Part shown: positions 42,512 to 53,100 of the stretch, piece by piece
Layout: every line of letters begins with the position of its first letter
Numbering within the stretch: the stretch's first letter is position 1
Source: DASPOJ01 sp049790315
GTDB taxonomy: Bacteria; Acidobacteriota; Terriglobia; Acidiferrales; UBA7541
Assembly: GCA_049790315.1 (NCBI GenBank)
Contig: JBAQYV010000200.1
Span: forward strand, 41,108-105,107
Length of the DNA stretch: 64,000 bases
Reading direction: 5' to 3'
Notes under the pieces: model-generated
Told to the model about the DNA's origin: nothing
Databases searched by the model: none
What the model saw: only the letters and a program-made list of their open reading frames with translations
Made by a program: the position numbers and the translations under genes

Positions 42512-45193
42512 ATGGAACTGAAAACTGGCACCCGCCTCGGCACATACGAAATCGTCGCCCCTATTGGCGCGGGCGGGATGGGCGAGGTGTATCAGGCGCA
42601 CGATACGAAGCTCGGGCGCGATGTCGCGATCAAAATTCTGCCGGAAGCGTTCGCGCGTGATGCCAGCCGGCTCTCGCGATTTCAGCGCGAGGCGAAGATG
42701 CTGGCTTCGCTGAATCATCCAAACATCGCAACGATCTACGGCCTGGAAGATTCAAATGGCACAAATTATCTCGTGATGGAGCTGGTACCCGGTGAGACGC
42801 TCGCGGATCGCATCAGGCGAGACGGTGCGGTCCCGATCGTGGAAGCTTTAAACATTGCGAAGCAGATCGCGGAGGCGCTGGAAGCCGCGCACGAGAAGGG
42901 AATCATTCACCGCGATCTGAAACCCGCCAACGTGAAATTGACGCCCGACGGAAAAGTGAAGGTGCTCGATTTCGGCCTGGCGAAGGCGTACGCGGAAGAG
43001 ACAGGTTCGTCTGATCCCAACAATTCTCCCACGCTGACCGCTGCCGCGACGATGCAGGGAATGATTCTCGGCACAGCTGCTTACATGTCGCCCGAGCAGG
43101 CGCGCGGCAAGGCTGTCGACCGCCGCACGGACATCTGGGCGTTTGGCTGCGTGCTGTACGAACTGCTGACGGGCGAGCAGCTTTTCAAAGGGGAAACCGT
43201 TACCGACACGCTGGCGCAAGTGATCTCGAAAGAACCCGATTGGGAGAAAGTTCCGGCGCGCGTGCGAAGTCTGCTGCGTTGGAGCCTGCAAAAGGATGCG
43301 AAGAAACGTTTGCGTGACATTGAGGATGGAATGGCTTCGTTGGAGGCGGCGCCGGAGCAGCAGGCCGATCAGTCGAATGCGACTTCCGCGCCGAAATGGC
43401 TCTGGGCCGTCGCCATAGCCGCGTGCCTGGCTGCAGCGGCGCTCGCTACGATGCGCTTCCGCGAGAAACCTCCGATCGCACCCGAGGTCGTCCGTTACCA
43501 GATACGGCTGCCCGAAAATGTTTGGTTTACCCAAACCGCGAGTTTTGCGCTGTCTCCCGACGGGCGGCACATCGCATTTTCGGCTATCGGTTCGGACGGC
43601 TCGCCCGCGATCTGGATGCAAGATTTGGATGGAAGCGAAGCTCGCGAGCTTCCGGACGCGGGAACGAGCCCGACGACACCGCCCTTTTCTTGGTCGCCAG
43701 ATAGCCGTTACATTGTTTTTTCTAGCGCCGGATCGAAGCTTCGAAAGGCGGACCTGCAGACAGGGACAACTCAGGATATCTGTGACAAACCAGGTCCGCC
43801 GATCGGCAGTTCGTGGAATAGTGACGGCGTCATCATCTTTGGAAATCCCTATACGGGCCTTTGGCGCGTCGCTGCGACGGGAGGGACGGCTGTCCCCCTG
43901 ACCGCCCTGGATTCCTCCCGGCAGGAACGCGAGCACGAACTGCCCGACTTCCTTCCTGATGGGCATCACTTCATCTACCTTCGTGTTTCCAAAATTCCGG
44001 AGGACACGGGTATCTATGTCGGTTCGCTCGATGATCCGCCGGACAAGCAAAGCGAAAAGTTGCTTCTGCAGACTGGATTTGGCGCGAAATATGCACCCTC
44101 ACCGGGCGGCGGTGCGGGACGTCTGCTTTTTCTGCGCGGCGGCACTTTGATGGCTCAGAGCTTTGACCCGGCAAGTCTGGCGCTCACCGGCGATCCAGTT
44201 CCCATCGTCGATCAGATCGGCTCAGGTTATGAAACGGGGTTTTATTCCGTCTCGGCCAACACCGTGGTGTACAGGACGTTGAGCTCGAATACCAATTCGC
44301 AACTTACTTGGTACGACCGTCAAGGAAAGATCACCGGAACAGCAGGGGATCCGGGGTATATCGACGCGCCGAGTATTTCCCCTGACGGCTCCGAGATCGC
44401 ATATCGCAAAGATTCCCCGGACCATTCGGACAAGGATATTTGGCTGCTCAACATTGCGCGCGGCACGAGCACCCGCTTCACGTTCGGCGGCAGTTGGAAC
44501 GACAACCCGGTCTGGTCGCCCGATGGAAGTGAGATCGTATTCATGTCGAATCGTGAAGGCATTTTCAATCTGTACGAAAAGCCCGCCAATGGGGCTACGG
44601 ACGAACAGATACTGCTCCGCACGAAAGAGAACAAGGCAGCCCTGAGCTGGTCTCGCGATGGCCGGTACCTACTCTACGGCGTGGCGCAGAACCTTGCCGG
44701 CGGCAGGCAGGATCTCTGGGTGCTCCCCATGCAAGGGGACCGCACGCCTTTCCCATTCTCGCGTACTCCGTTCGATCAAAGAGACGCGCAGTTCTCGCCC
44801 GATGGGCGCTGGGTCGCCTACGTGTCAAGCGAATCGGGCCGGCATGAAATATATGTGCGGGAATTTACGGTGCCGCCGGCGCCGACCGAAACCGGCGAAA
44901 AATGGATGATTTCGAATGGTGGAGGCATCTATCCGATGTGGCGTGCGGACGGCAAGGAAATTGTCTACTTCGGCGACGGCCTCTCCGACCGTATGTCGGT
45001 GAGCGTGGGCGCCGGTCCGGGCCATTCGTTTCATTCGGGAGTTCCTCAAGAACTGTTCAAAGTACCGCCGGGGATAACGGGAGCGGACACCACGCCTGAT
45101 TTTAAGAAGTTTCTGCTGGCTGTCCCGGAGACGAAAAAGGGCCCCCAGACTTTCACGGTGGTGGTGAATTGGGCCGCAGCGTTGACGAAATAG
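42512..45193 (+). CDS. Serine/threonine protein kinase with C-terminal beta-propeller
   Basis: This is an 893-residue eukaryotic-like (Pkn/Stk) kinase. The kinase domain (about 10-275) has GAGGMGEV, K41, H-R-D135-LKPAN, D153-F-G and the APE-equivalent MSPEQARG. A single membrane helix follows at about 297-318. The exported half holds PD40/TolB-like propeller blades such as FALSPDGRHIAFS, WSPDSRYIVF, ISPDGSEIAY, WSPDGSEIVF and FSPDGRWVAYVS. The propeller may sense an envelope ligand. This architecture is strongly expanded in Acidobacteriota. Confidence 0.94.
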   Translation: MELKTGTRLGTYEIVAPIGAGGMGEVYQAHDTKLGRDVAIKILPEAFARDASRLSRFQREAKMLASLNHPNIATIYGLEDSNGTNYLVMELVPGETLADRIRRDGAVPIVEALNIAKQIAEALEAAHEKGIIHRDLKPANVKLTPDGKVKVLDFGLAKAYAEETGSSDPNNSPTLTAAATMQGMILGTAAYMSPEQARGKAVDRRTDIWAFGCVLYELLTGEQLFKGETVTDTLAQVISKEPDWEKVPARVRSLLRWSLQKDAKKRLRDIEDGMASLEAAPEQQADQSNATSAPKWLWAVAIAACLAAAALATMRFREKPPIAPEVVRYQIRLPENVWFTQTASFALSPDGRHIAFSAIGSDGSPAIWMQDLDGSEARELPDAGTSPTTPPFSWSPDSRYIVFSSAGSKLRKADLQTGTTQDICDKPGPPIGSSWNSDGVIIFGNPYTGLWRVAATGGTAVPLTALDSSRQEREHELPDFLPDGHHFIYLRVSKIPEDTGIYVGSLDDPPDKQSEKLLLQTGFGAKYAPSPGGGAGRLLFLRGGTLMAQSFDPASLALTGDPVPIVDQIGSGYETGFYSVSANTVVYRTLSSNTNSQLTWYDRQGKITGTAGDPGYIDAPSISPDGSEIAYRKDSPDHSDKDIWLLNIARGTSTRFTFGGSWNDNPVWSPDGSEIVFMSNREGIFNLYEKPANGATDEQILLRTKENKAALSWSRDGRYLLYGVAQNLAGGRQDLWVLPMQGDRTPFPFSRTPFDQRDAQFSPDGRWVAYVSSESGRHEIYVREFTVPPAPTETGEKWMISNGGGIYPMWRADGKEIVYFGDGLSDRMSVSVGAGPGHSFHSGVPQELFKVPPGITGADTTPDFKKFLLAVPETKKGPQTFTVVVNWAAALTK

Positions 45194-45277
45194 CGCTCGC
45201 CGCGTTACAGCTTCGCTTCCGTTTCGCTGATGACCATGATAACGCGCAAGAAACTCGCGATCTGCCCACTGGATTTT

Positions 45278-46936
45278 TCAGACGGTCTCGAGGTAGCGGT
45301 GGACCATGCTGACTGTGGTGGAACCCTCGCCAACTGCTGTGGCGACGCGCTTGCTTGAACCGGCGCGAACATCGCCTGCGGCGAATATCCCAGGCACATT
45401 GGTTTCAAAGAGAAAAGGGTCGCGGTCGAGCGTCCAGCCGCGCGGCCGGCGGCCGTCACGGTACAGGTCGGGTCCGGTGAGGATAAAGCCCTTTTCGTCG
45501 CGCTCTACGAGCCCAGCGACAATCTGCGTCCGCGGCTCCGCGCCGATAAAGACGAACATCGCCGCCGCGTCCAACTTGATATCCTCCCCGCTTTCGGCGC
45601 GGCGAACCACAACCCGTTCCAGGCGCCCCGTACCGTGAACCGAAGTGACTACAACTCCCGTGAGCACTTCGATATTCGCCGTGGCCTCGATTCGATCGAC
45701 CAAGTATTGCGACATCGCCTTCCGAAGTGAATTGGCGCGAACCAGAATTGTGACGCGCCGGGCATAACGCGAGAAAAAGAGCGCGCCTTGGCCGGCAGAG
45801 TTCGCGGCGCCTACAACGCAAACATCCTGGCCGCGGTAGGTCGCGGCCTCGGTGAGTGCCGCTCCGTAATACACACCGATTCCGAGAAGAGAATCCACGG
45901 CGATATCGAGCGTCCGTACGGCTACGCCCGTCGCAAGCACAACCGCGTAACACGAGATTTCGGTCCCGTCGGCGAGCTGAACGATGCGGTACGGATCTTC
46001 GCGGCGCAGGGCCGCCACCTCCTGCGTGCCGAGCACTTCAGCGCCAAAACGCAGCGCCTGAGCGGTGGCGCGCCGCGCGAGATCAGCCCCGCTGATTCCC
46101 GCGGGAAAGCCGAGATAGTTTTCAATCTGCGAACTGGTTCCCGCTTGTCCACCGGGCGCCTCTTGCTCGATCAGCACCGTTCGCAATCCCTCCGAAGCGC
46201 CGTAGACCGCCGCTCCCAATCCCGCGGGCCCGCCTCCGATGATCACGACGTCATAGAAGGGGCGCACCGCCCGTGTTTGCATTCCGACCTTTTCGGCCAG
46301 TTCGCGATTTGTCGGCGCGGTCAGGTGACTTCCGTCAGGGAAAAAAACCGTGGGCAAGCGCGCCAAACCGCCATCGAGGGACGCGATCAATTCCTGCGTC
46401 GATGGGTCTTGTTCGACATCGATCCACTGGTACGGTATCTGGTTACGCGACAAAAACTCCTTCACCGCGTAACTTTGCGGAGACGATCGCGCGCCAGCGA
46501 CCCTGATGCCATCGTAGGGAAGCCGAACATGGGCCATCCAATCCGACAGCAAATCGTCCAGAACCGGATACAGCCGTTGATCGGGTGGATCCCAGGGTTT
46601 CATCAGGTAATGATCCAACCCGACGTCGTTGATGCCGGAAATCGCCGCCGCCGTATCCGCGTACGCTGTGAGCAGCACGCGCCGCGATTCCGGGTGGAGC
46701 TTGCGCGCTTCGCGCAACGTCTCTGTGCCCGTCATCTCGGGCATCCGTTCGTCCACCAGGAAAAGCGCGATGGGGGTCCCGCGCTTCTTGAGTTCCCGCA
46801 CGGCCTCCAGAGCTTCGCGACCGGAGCTAGCCGTAAGGACGCGATAGTCGTTGCGGTAGTGTTGACGCAGATCGCGTTCGATGGCCCGCAGCACTTCGGG
46901 GTCATCGTCCACACTCAGAATTACGGGTTTGGCCAC
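45278..46936 (-). CDS. Response regulator with glutaredoxin-like and TrxR-like output, no CxxC
   Basis: This 552-residue protein starts with a receiver (D62 in FLVDERMPEMTG, K113 in YLMKPW). A glutaredoxin-like domain (about 144-222) follows, with ARSSPQSYA at the active-site position and no cysteine. The TrxR-like flavoprotein (about 228-552) has FAD motif VIIGGGPAGLGAA and GIFAAGDVRAG. The CATC position of TrxR reads G358-A-A-L361, and the NADPH motif is the weaker VVGAANSAGQ. So a flavoenzyme, rather than a DNA-binding domain, is the output. It begins 1 nt after the cNMP-domain histidine kinase and is a domain-swapped paralog of the protein at 32124-33845. Confidence 0.92.
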   Translation of the reverse strand: MAKPVILSVDDDPEVLRAIERDLRQHYRNDYRVLTASSGREALEAVRELKKRGTPIALFLVDERMPEMTGTETLREARKLHPESRRVLLTAYADTAAAISGINDVGLDHYLMKPWDPPDQRLYPVLDDLLSDWMAHVRLPYDGIRVAGARSSPQSYAVKEFLSRNQIPYQWIDVEQDPSTQELIASLDGGLARLPTVFFPDGSHLTAPTNRELAEKVGMQTRAVRPFYDVVIIGGGPAGLGAAVYGASEGLRTVLIEQEAPGGQAGTSSQIENYLGFPAGISGADLARRATAQALRFGAEVLGTQEVAALRREDPYRIVQLADGTEISCYAVVLATGVAVRTLDIAVDSLLGIGVYYGAALTEAATYRGQDVCVVGAANSAGQGALFFSRYARRVTILVRANSLRKAMSQYLVDRIEATANIEVLTGVVVTSVHGTGRLERVVVRRAESGEDIKLDAAAMFVFIGAEPRTQIVAGLVERDEKGFILTGPDLYRDGRRPRGWTLDRDPFLFETNVPGIFAAGDVRAGSSKRVATAVGEGSTTVSMVHRYLETV

Positions 46937-46937
46937 G

Positions 46938-48335
46938 TCAGATCGTTCCTGTGTCGATTGGCAGCGTCACGCTGAACTGCGTGTGCTGAGGGCGAGATTC
47001 GACTTTGATTTCCCCGTGATGCCGGAGCACTAGCCGCCGCGCGATGTCGAGACCGAGACCGGTGCCCTGGCCAACCGGTTTCGTTGTGAAGAAAGGATCG
47101 AAGATGCGATCGCGAATTTCCGCAGGCAGTCCGGTCCCATCGTCGACGACTTGCACGACGATCGAATCACCGTGCCGTTGCGCAGCAACAGCAACGTGAC
47201 CAGCCGCCGCGTCCAGCGCATTGTCGATCAGGTTTGCCCACACTTGGTTTAGCTCGCCGCCGAATCCCTGAATGCGCGGAAGATCGGCTTCCACGTCCAA
47301 GCTTATCTTTACCGATTTCCCGCGGGCTTTTGCGTTGAGCACGGCAAGCGTGTCGGTGAGTCCTTGACCGATATCCACCAGTTTGGGGCTCGTTGACTGG
47401 TCCATGTAAGTGAAGCCCTTCACAGCTGACACGAGGCCGTGAATTTTTGACGCCGCCGCCACGATCTCCGATGCCAGTTGATGCGCCGCACATCCAGCGA
47501 TCAGCCACTGGAGCGTCAGGTGCAGCGTCTCGCCATCGAGCCGTTCCGCCAATCGGTCCAGTGCGTCGATCGTAATCCCGGCGTCCGCCAGCGCTTCCGT
47601 CGCGGTCAGGTCGCCGCGGTGACGCGTCAGCCAGTCGGCGATGGCATCTTCGCGATCCGCTCGCTCGATGGGGGAACGCAAGAAAGCAGGGTTAGCCGCA
47701 TCGAGGCAAATGTCTCGTGCGGCGTCGACGGCGGCCTGCTGAGCTTCGGACAATCGCGCCGCGCCAAGCGCGTGCGAAGTATTTTCCACTTCAGGCAATC
47801 GCAGCGCGAGTCCTTCGGCGCTGCGCGCGACGGCTGAAGCGGGATTATTCAATTCGTGAGCGAGCCCTGCGGCCAGTTTGCCGAGGGAGAACATTTTTTC
47901 GTCGAGGAGATCGCTCGACGTGAAATGACGGGCGCGGTCGATCATGACGTGAACGAAAATCGAGGTAAGTTCGTAGCAGTCGTGAATCAGCGCGGGAATA
48001 TCCTCGCGCTGGATCATCAGCATTTCGGTAGGCACCTCGGCCTTCACGTCGCCCGGCGGGCTGACGATGCGGGAGTATGGCAGGACTCCCGTCACATCGC
48101 CCCCGCCCCACTCCATTACTTTGTGTGGCCCCGCACCGCGGTCGATGTGAATCGAGAGGTGGCCGGAAAGTACGATGTACAGGCCGTGCACCGGTCCGGT
48201 TTTCGCCGTGAGCACGTCTCCTGTGTTTAAGTGGACAAGGTGACCGTGCGCCGCGAGCCATGCAAGCTGTTCGCGCGGCGCCCCGGTAAGCGTCCGGTGC
48301 GCAGCCAAATCATCGACGAGACTGCCGGTCGTCAA
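46938..48335 (-). CDS. Sensor histidine kinase with N-terminal cNMP-binding domain
   Basis: This is a 465-residue soluble kinase. Residues ~15-125 are a cyclic-nucleotide-binding fold (GLYIVLSGHLSIHI, PTEMLMIQREDIPAL). The phospho-acceptor is H160 in GLAHELNNPAS. An unusually long helical stretch of about 150 residues separates it from the ATPase domain, which has NLIDNALDA, DDGTGLP and GTGLGLD boxes. It is immediately upstream of the REC-flavoprotein gene (1-nt gap), so the two form a cognate pair. Whether the sensor domain binds a cyclic nucleotide, haem or another ligand is unknown. Confidence 0.92.
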   Translation of the reverse strand: MTTGSLVDDLAAHRTLTGAPREQLAWLAAHGHLVHLNTGDVLTAKTGPVHGLYIVLSGHLSIHIDRGAGPHKVMEWGGGDVTGVLPYSRIVSPPGDVKAEVPTEMLMIQREDIPALIHDCYELTSIFVHVMIDRARHFTSSDLLDEKMFSLGKLAAGLAHELNNPASAVARSAEGLALRLPEVENTSHALGAARLSEAQQAAVDAARDICLDAANPAFLRSPIERADREDAIADWLTRHRGDLTATEALADAGITIDALDRLAERLDGETLHLTLQWLIAGCAAHQLASEIVAAASKIHGLVSAVKGFTYMDQSTSPKLVDIGQGLTDTLAVLNAKARGKSVKISLDVEADLPRIQGFGGELNQVWANLIDNALDAAAGHVAVAAQRHGDSIVVQVVDDGTGLPAEIRDRIFDPFFTTKPVGQGTGLGLDIARRLVLRHHGEIKVESRPQHTQFSVTLPIDTGTI

Positions 48336-48772
48336 AACAGCCTCCGTTATGCGTATGCGCCAGTCCTCACGTAATCTGACGGATTCACGCGTCGACGAGA
48401 GTCCGCGGCCGTTTCCAATTCGGCGGACCTCAGCCAGCTACGTTTGGACAGCCCTGAGACAAAATTTCCAATTCACGCTCCAAACCCGCAAATCCTACGT
48501 TTCCGCCGCCTCTGAGTCAACGGGTGTGCCACCTAGAGCCGCCACGTTCCTGGCATTTTGGAAGTTGATTTTGGGTTCTAGGTGGGATCTTTCGGTGGTT
48601 AACCTGACCCCGATGGCGGTACACGGCACGATCTAGCAGCATGGATGCTGTTGTCATGGCAAAGGCCAGGATTCCGACTCCGCCGCGCGCCGAATTGTTT
48701 GCCGATCTCAAATCGAGACAGTAGAAGTCGACGCTTCGAAGCGTCGCAGAGACATGACCTTGGACTTTCGAT
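48336..48772. other. Intergenic region between the efflux operon end and the cNMP kinase
   Basis: This 437-base region has no supported gene. It contains a perfect 18-nt palindrome near the efflux operon end and must carry the promoter for the kinase-flavoprotein pair. Confidence 0.55.
48729..48746 (-). terminator. Perfect 18-nt palindrome after the efflux operon
   Basis: CGACGCTTCGAAGCGTCG lies 26 nt beyond the stop of the outer-membrane efflux gene. It could form a terminator stem, but only a weak U-tract follows, so it may instead be a dispersed palindromic repeat. Confidence 0.35.
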
Positions 48773-50167
48773 TTACTGTTGCCAACCGCCGCCAAGAGCA
48801 TCATAAATCTGAACCAGAGCGAGCCGCTCATTCAGCTCCGCTTGCGCGAGGTTGAGTTCCGCCGCGAAGTAGTTCGTTTCGCTCGTCAGCACTTGCAGGT
48901 AACTCGCGCCGCCATGCTGGTACAGCGTATTCGACAATCGGTCGGTATCCTGCGCGGCAGATGTCAGCAACTCCTGTTGCTCTCGAAACTCGCGGTCCTT
49001 CCCGTACGCTACCAGGGAGTCAGAAACTTGTTGGAATGCCTCGATGATCGTTTGCTTGTAGGTGAGCAGCATCTGCTGTTCCTGCGCTTCGGCAAGCCGC
49101 ATGCCTGAGTGCAGCGCTCCGGCCGCAAACACCGGCTGCGTAAGCGATGCGGCGGCGTTCCAAAGTCCGGCTGACCCGGTGAAGAGCTGGTTCAGCGCGT
49201 AGCTTTCCAACCCTCCCGTGCCCGTCAAAGAAATGCTGGGAAAATAGGCGGCCCTGGCAACGCCAATTTCCGCATTTGCCGCGATCAAGTTTTCTTCGGC
49301 TTCCCGTATGTCTGGGCGGCGATCAAGAAGTTCCGAAGGGAGGCCAGCCGGAACGGCGGGTGGATTTGGCTGCTCTGTGAGTGCGCGGCCTCGGGGAATG
49401 TCGGTGGGATTTTCACCCAGCAGTATGCTGAGGGCATTCTCCTGCTCTGCAATCTGTCGCTCAAGATCGGGAATCGTTTCCGCTGCGGTGTAAACAAGTT
49501 GTTCGGCTTGGCGCACGTCCAGCATGGACGCGGATCCGTTTTTCGCGAGCACGTTGGTGAGCCGCAGCGAGTCTTGCCGCGAGGCCAGCGTGTCTTTCGA
49601 GACCTGAAGCGCCATATCGAGCTCACGAAGCTGGAAATACGCCGTCGCCACGCTCGAAACCACCGAGGTCAGAACGGCTCGGCGACCCCATTCGGAAGCA
49701 AGCAGGCTGGCGCGCGCCGCTTCGGTGGCTCGACGATATTTTCCCCAGAAATCAAGATTCCAGATTACGGACAGATCGATCTCTCCTGCGTTCGCTTTGT
49801 AGGCCGGAATTGCGCTCGAGATTTTTGGGTTGCGCTCGGTGAATACCTGGGCCCCGGCATCCACCATCGGAAACTGGTTCGCGCGCGTGATCCCGAGCTG
49901 AGCCTGCGCCTGAAGGACGCGTGTCGCGGCGATTTGTACGTCGAAATTCTGCTGCAAAGCGGTGCGAATCAATTGCTGTAATACGGGGTCTTGAAAAACG
50001 TCCCACCATTTTTCGTTGCCCAGTGATTCGGCGGAAGCGATTGACGATGGGCCGGGGTTCTCGCCGCGATAGGCCCCGGGCGTATCGATGGGAGGTCTTT
50101 TGTAATTTGGCCCAACCGTGCAGCCCGTAAGCAGAAACGCAAATGCCAGGAGCGCGAGTTTTTTCAT
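48773..50167 (-). CDS. RND efflux outer-membrane lipoprotein (NodT/OprM family)
   Basis: This 464-residue TolC-like channel has a lipoprotein signal FLLTGC16 followed by VGPNYKRP, the typical OprM start. The two internal helical repeats are present, including LVYTAAETIPDLERQIAEQE and LTQPVFAAG. ATG at 50167 is 1 nt after the permease stop; a longer reading overlaps the permease. It should form the exit duct of the tripartite pump encoded with it. Confidence 0.93.
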   Translation of the reverse strand: MKKLALLAFAFLLTGCTVGPNYKRPPIDTPGAYRGENPGPSSIASAESLGNEKWWDVFQDPVLQQLIRTALQQNFDVQIAATRVLQAQAQLGITRANQFPMVDAGAQVFTERNPKISSAIPAYKANAGEIDLSVIWNLDFWGKYRRATEAARASLLASEWGRRAVLTSVVSSVATAYFQLRELDMALQVSKDTLASRQDSLRLTNVLAKNGSASMLDVRQAEQLVYTAAETIPDLERQIAEQENALSILLGENPTDIPRGRALTEQPNPPAVPAGLPSELLDRRPDIREAEENLIAANAEIGVARAAYFPSISLTGTGGLESYALNQLFTGSAGLWNAAASLTQPVFAAGALHSGMRLAEAQEQQMLLTYKQTIIEAFQQVSDSLVAYGKDREFREQQELLTSAAQDTDRLSNTLYQHGGASYLQVLTSETNYFAAELNLAQAELNERLALVQIYDALGGGWQQ

Positions 50168-50168
50168 T

Positions 50169-53100
50169 TCAATCGCCCTCCTGTGGCAGGGCGCCTGCGG
50201 GAGACTCCGCGGCCGCGTGCGGCGTTCCGCCGGATAGCTTCTCCACAAAATAGAAAATCGCAGGGATGAAGAAGATACCGATGGCGCTTGCAGCCAGCAT
50301 GCCGCCAATTACCGTCGTGCCCATAACCTGCCGCGCTACGGACCCGGCTCCGGATGCGAACCACAGCGGAACGCAGCCGAGGATGAAAGCCAACGAGGTC
50401 ATCAGAATGGGCCGGAGCCGGAGCCTCGCTCCTCCCAGCGCCGCGTCGACAAGCGGCTTGCCTTGCTCGTATTCGTCTTTGGCGAATTCGACGATCAGAA
50501 TTGCGTTCTTCGCCGCCAGACCGATCAGCATCACCAAGCCGATTTGCGAATACACGTCGTTTTCCATATCGACCATGTAAGCCGGATAGAAGGCCTGCGT
50601 GAACAATCGGCGCAGGAGCAGCACTCCGAAAGCGCCAAAGATGGCTACCGGTGTGCTCAACAGCACACTGAAAGGCAACGACCAGCTTTCATAAAGCGCC
50701 GCCAGGATCAGGAAGACGAATAAAATCGAAACTCCAAAGATCGTCGTAGCCGATATGCCTTTTTGCGCTTGCTTCTGCTGGAACGACATTCCCATGTAGT
50801 CGTAGCCCATGTCGTGAGGCATGGTTTGCGCAAATACTTGTTCGAGAGCGGCCATGGCCTGGTTTGAGCTGTATCCCGGCGCGGCACTGCCATTGATCTG
50901 GGCCGAAGGATACTCATTGTAGTGCATGATGAATTCAGGACCGAGGCGCGGTTCGAATTTCGTCAAAGCCGATAGCGGAACCATCGCGCCGGTGTTGTTC
51001 CGAACGTAAAACTGCCCGGCATCTTGCGCATTGGTCCTGTAGTTGCCTTCGGCTTCCAAGTAGACCTGCCACTGGCGCCCGAAGCTGTTGAAGTAATTCA
51101 CGAACAGGCCGCCCATATACGTTTGCAGCGTTGTATAAACGTCGGAAATCGGCACGCCTTGTTTGAGCACCTTGTCGCGATCCACATCGACAAACTCCTG
51201 TGGAACGCTCGGCAGCAGCGATGAGGTAATTCCCGCAATCTCCGGACGCTTACTGGCAGCGGCCAGAAACTTATCGACGTTCGCTGCCAGGTACGGAATG
51301 TCATTTCCGCCGCGATCTTCGAGTACAAATGTGAAACCACCGGATGTGCCCACACCCGGAATCGCCGGCGGCGAAAAGCTGAAAGCGCTGCCCTGTGGGA
51401 GTTTGCCGAGCTCCTGATTTAGACTCTGTTTAATAGCCTGGAATTGTTCAGCTTGCTGTTTGCGGTCGGTCCAGGGCTTCAAGGTAACGAAAAAGAAAGC
51501 GTTGTAACTGGTCTGAACGTAGCTGAGAAGGCTGAAGCCAATGACGCTCGTGGTGTATTGAACGCCAGGCGTTTTCATCAGAACGTTCTCAACATCTCTT
51601 GCGGCTTGATCCGTCCGCTGGAGCGAGGCCGCAACAGGAAGCTGAAGATTGACGTACGCATAGCCCTGATCCTCGTCGGGCAGAAAACCCGACGGCAACT
51701 TTTCGCCAAAAAAAATCGCCACGACTCCGAAAAGCAACAGAGCGATCACGGCGATTCCGCTTTTGCGAATCAACGCCGCGCTACCGCGAACATAGTCGTC
51801 GGTGACGCGTCCGAAAGCGCGATTGAACCAATCGAAAAACTTCCGCAGCGGTCCCTTGCTGGGCTTCTTGGGCTTGAGCAAAAGCGCTGCGAGGGCCGGG
51901 CTGAGGCTGAGCGCGTTGAATGCGGAAATGATCACGGAAATCGCGATCGTTACGGCGAACTGCTGGTACAGGCGTCCCGTAATTCCGGGTATAAATGCCG
52001 TGGGCACAAACACCGCCGAAAGCACGAGGGCAATGCCGATCACCGGTCCTGAAATCTCTTCCATGGCTTTCAGGGCGGCATCCTTCGGCGTTTTACCTTC
52101 TTCGATATGACGCTCGACAGACTCGACAACGACGATGGCGTCGTCCACGACCAGTCCTATAGCGAGCACCAGACCGAACATCGAAAGCGTATTGATGGAG
52201 AAGCCGAATAATGGAAAGAATGCGAAGGTGCCCACCAGCGAGACCGGAACGGCCAGGAGTGGAATCAACGTGGCGCGCCAGCCCTGAAGGAAAAGATAGA
52301 CCACCAGAATTACGAGCACGAGCGCGATGATCAACGTCAGCAGAATTTCACGAATGCCTTCGGTAACTGCTTTCGTTTGGTCCAGCGATACCACGTAGTC
52401 CATGTCCGCCGGGAATCGATCCTTCAGGGAAGCCATCAGCGTCCTGACCGCCTTCGCATCATTGACCGCGTTGGAGCCGGGAAGTTGATAGATCGCAAGG
52501 ATGGCGCTCGGTTTCCCGTTCAGGCGGCCCTTCAGCGTGTAGCTCTGGACGCCGAGTTCGATGCGCGCCACGTCCTTCACCCGCACGACGCCCCCATCGG
52601 GATTCTCGCGGACGATGACGTTGCCGAATTCTTCGGGCGTAGCCAGACGCCCCTGCGCGCGCACCGAATACGTGAATTCCTGGCCCGCCGGAGCCGGTTC
52701 GCTGCCGATTTGTCCAGCTGGGTTCACGGTGTTTTGCGATTGAACGGCGTTGACGACGTCGGATACCGTCATGCCAAGCTTGGCCAGCAGATCGGGCTTG
52801 AGCCAGATGCGCATCGCATACTGTCCCGCGCCGAAAATCTGCACGTTGGCGATCCCCGGAACGCGAGTGATCGGATCGCCCAGATTGATGTAGCCGTAAT
52901 TTGCTAGGAATTGCGCATCGTAGGTGCCGTTGGGCGAATAGAGCGCCACCAGCATCAGCGGAGCGGACGTGGATTTCTGCACGGTTACGCCGTATTGCGC
53001 AACCGTTGAGGGAAGCTGTGCCGCCGCTTGGGTCTCGCGCATCTGGGTCAAAATCAGATCCGTGTTCGGATCGGTCTGAACGCCAAAATCCACAATCATG

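Noticed and set aside
48349..48636. 95-codon plus-strand frame in the region upstream of the cNMP kinase
   Set aside because: No ribosome site, no recognisable domain and composition unlike neighbouring proteins.
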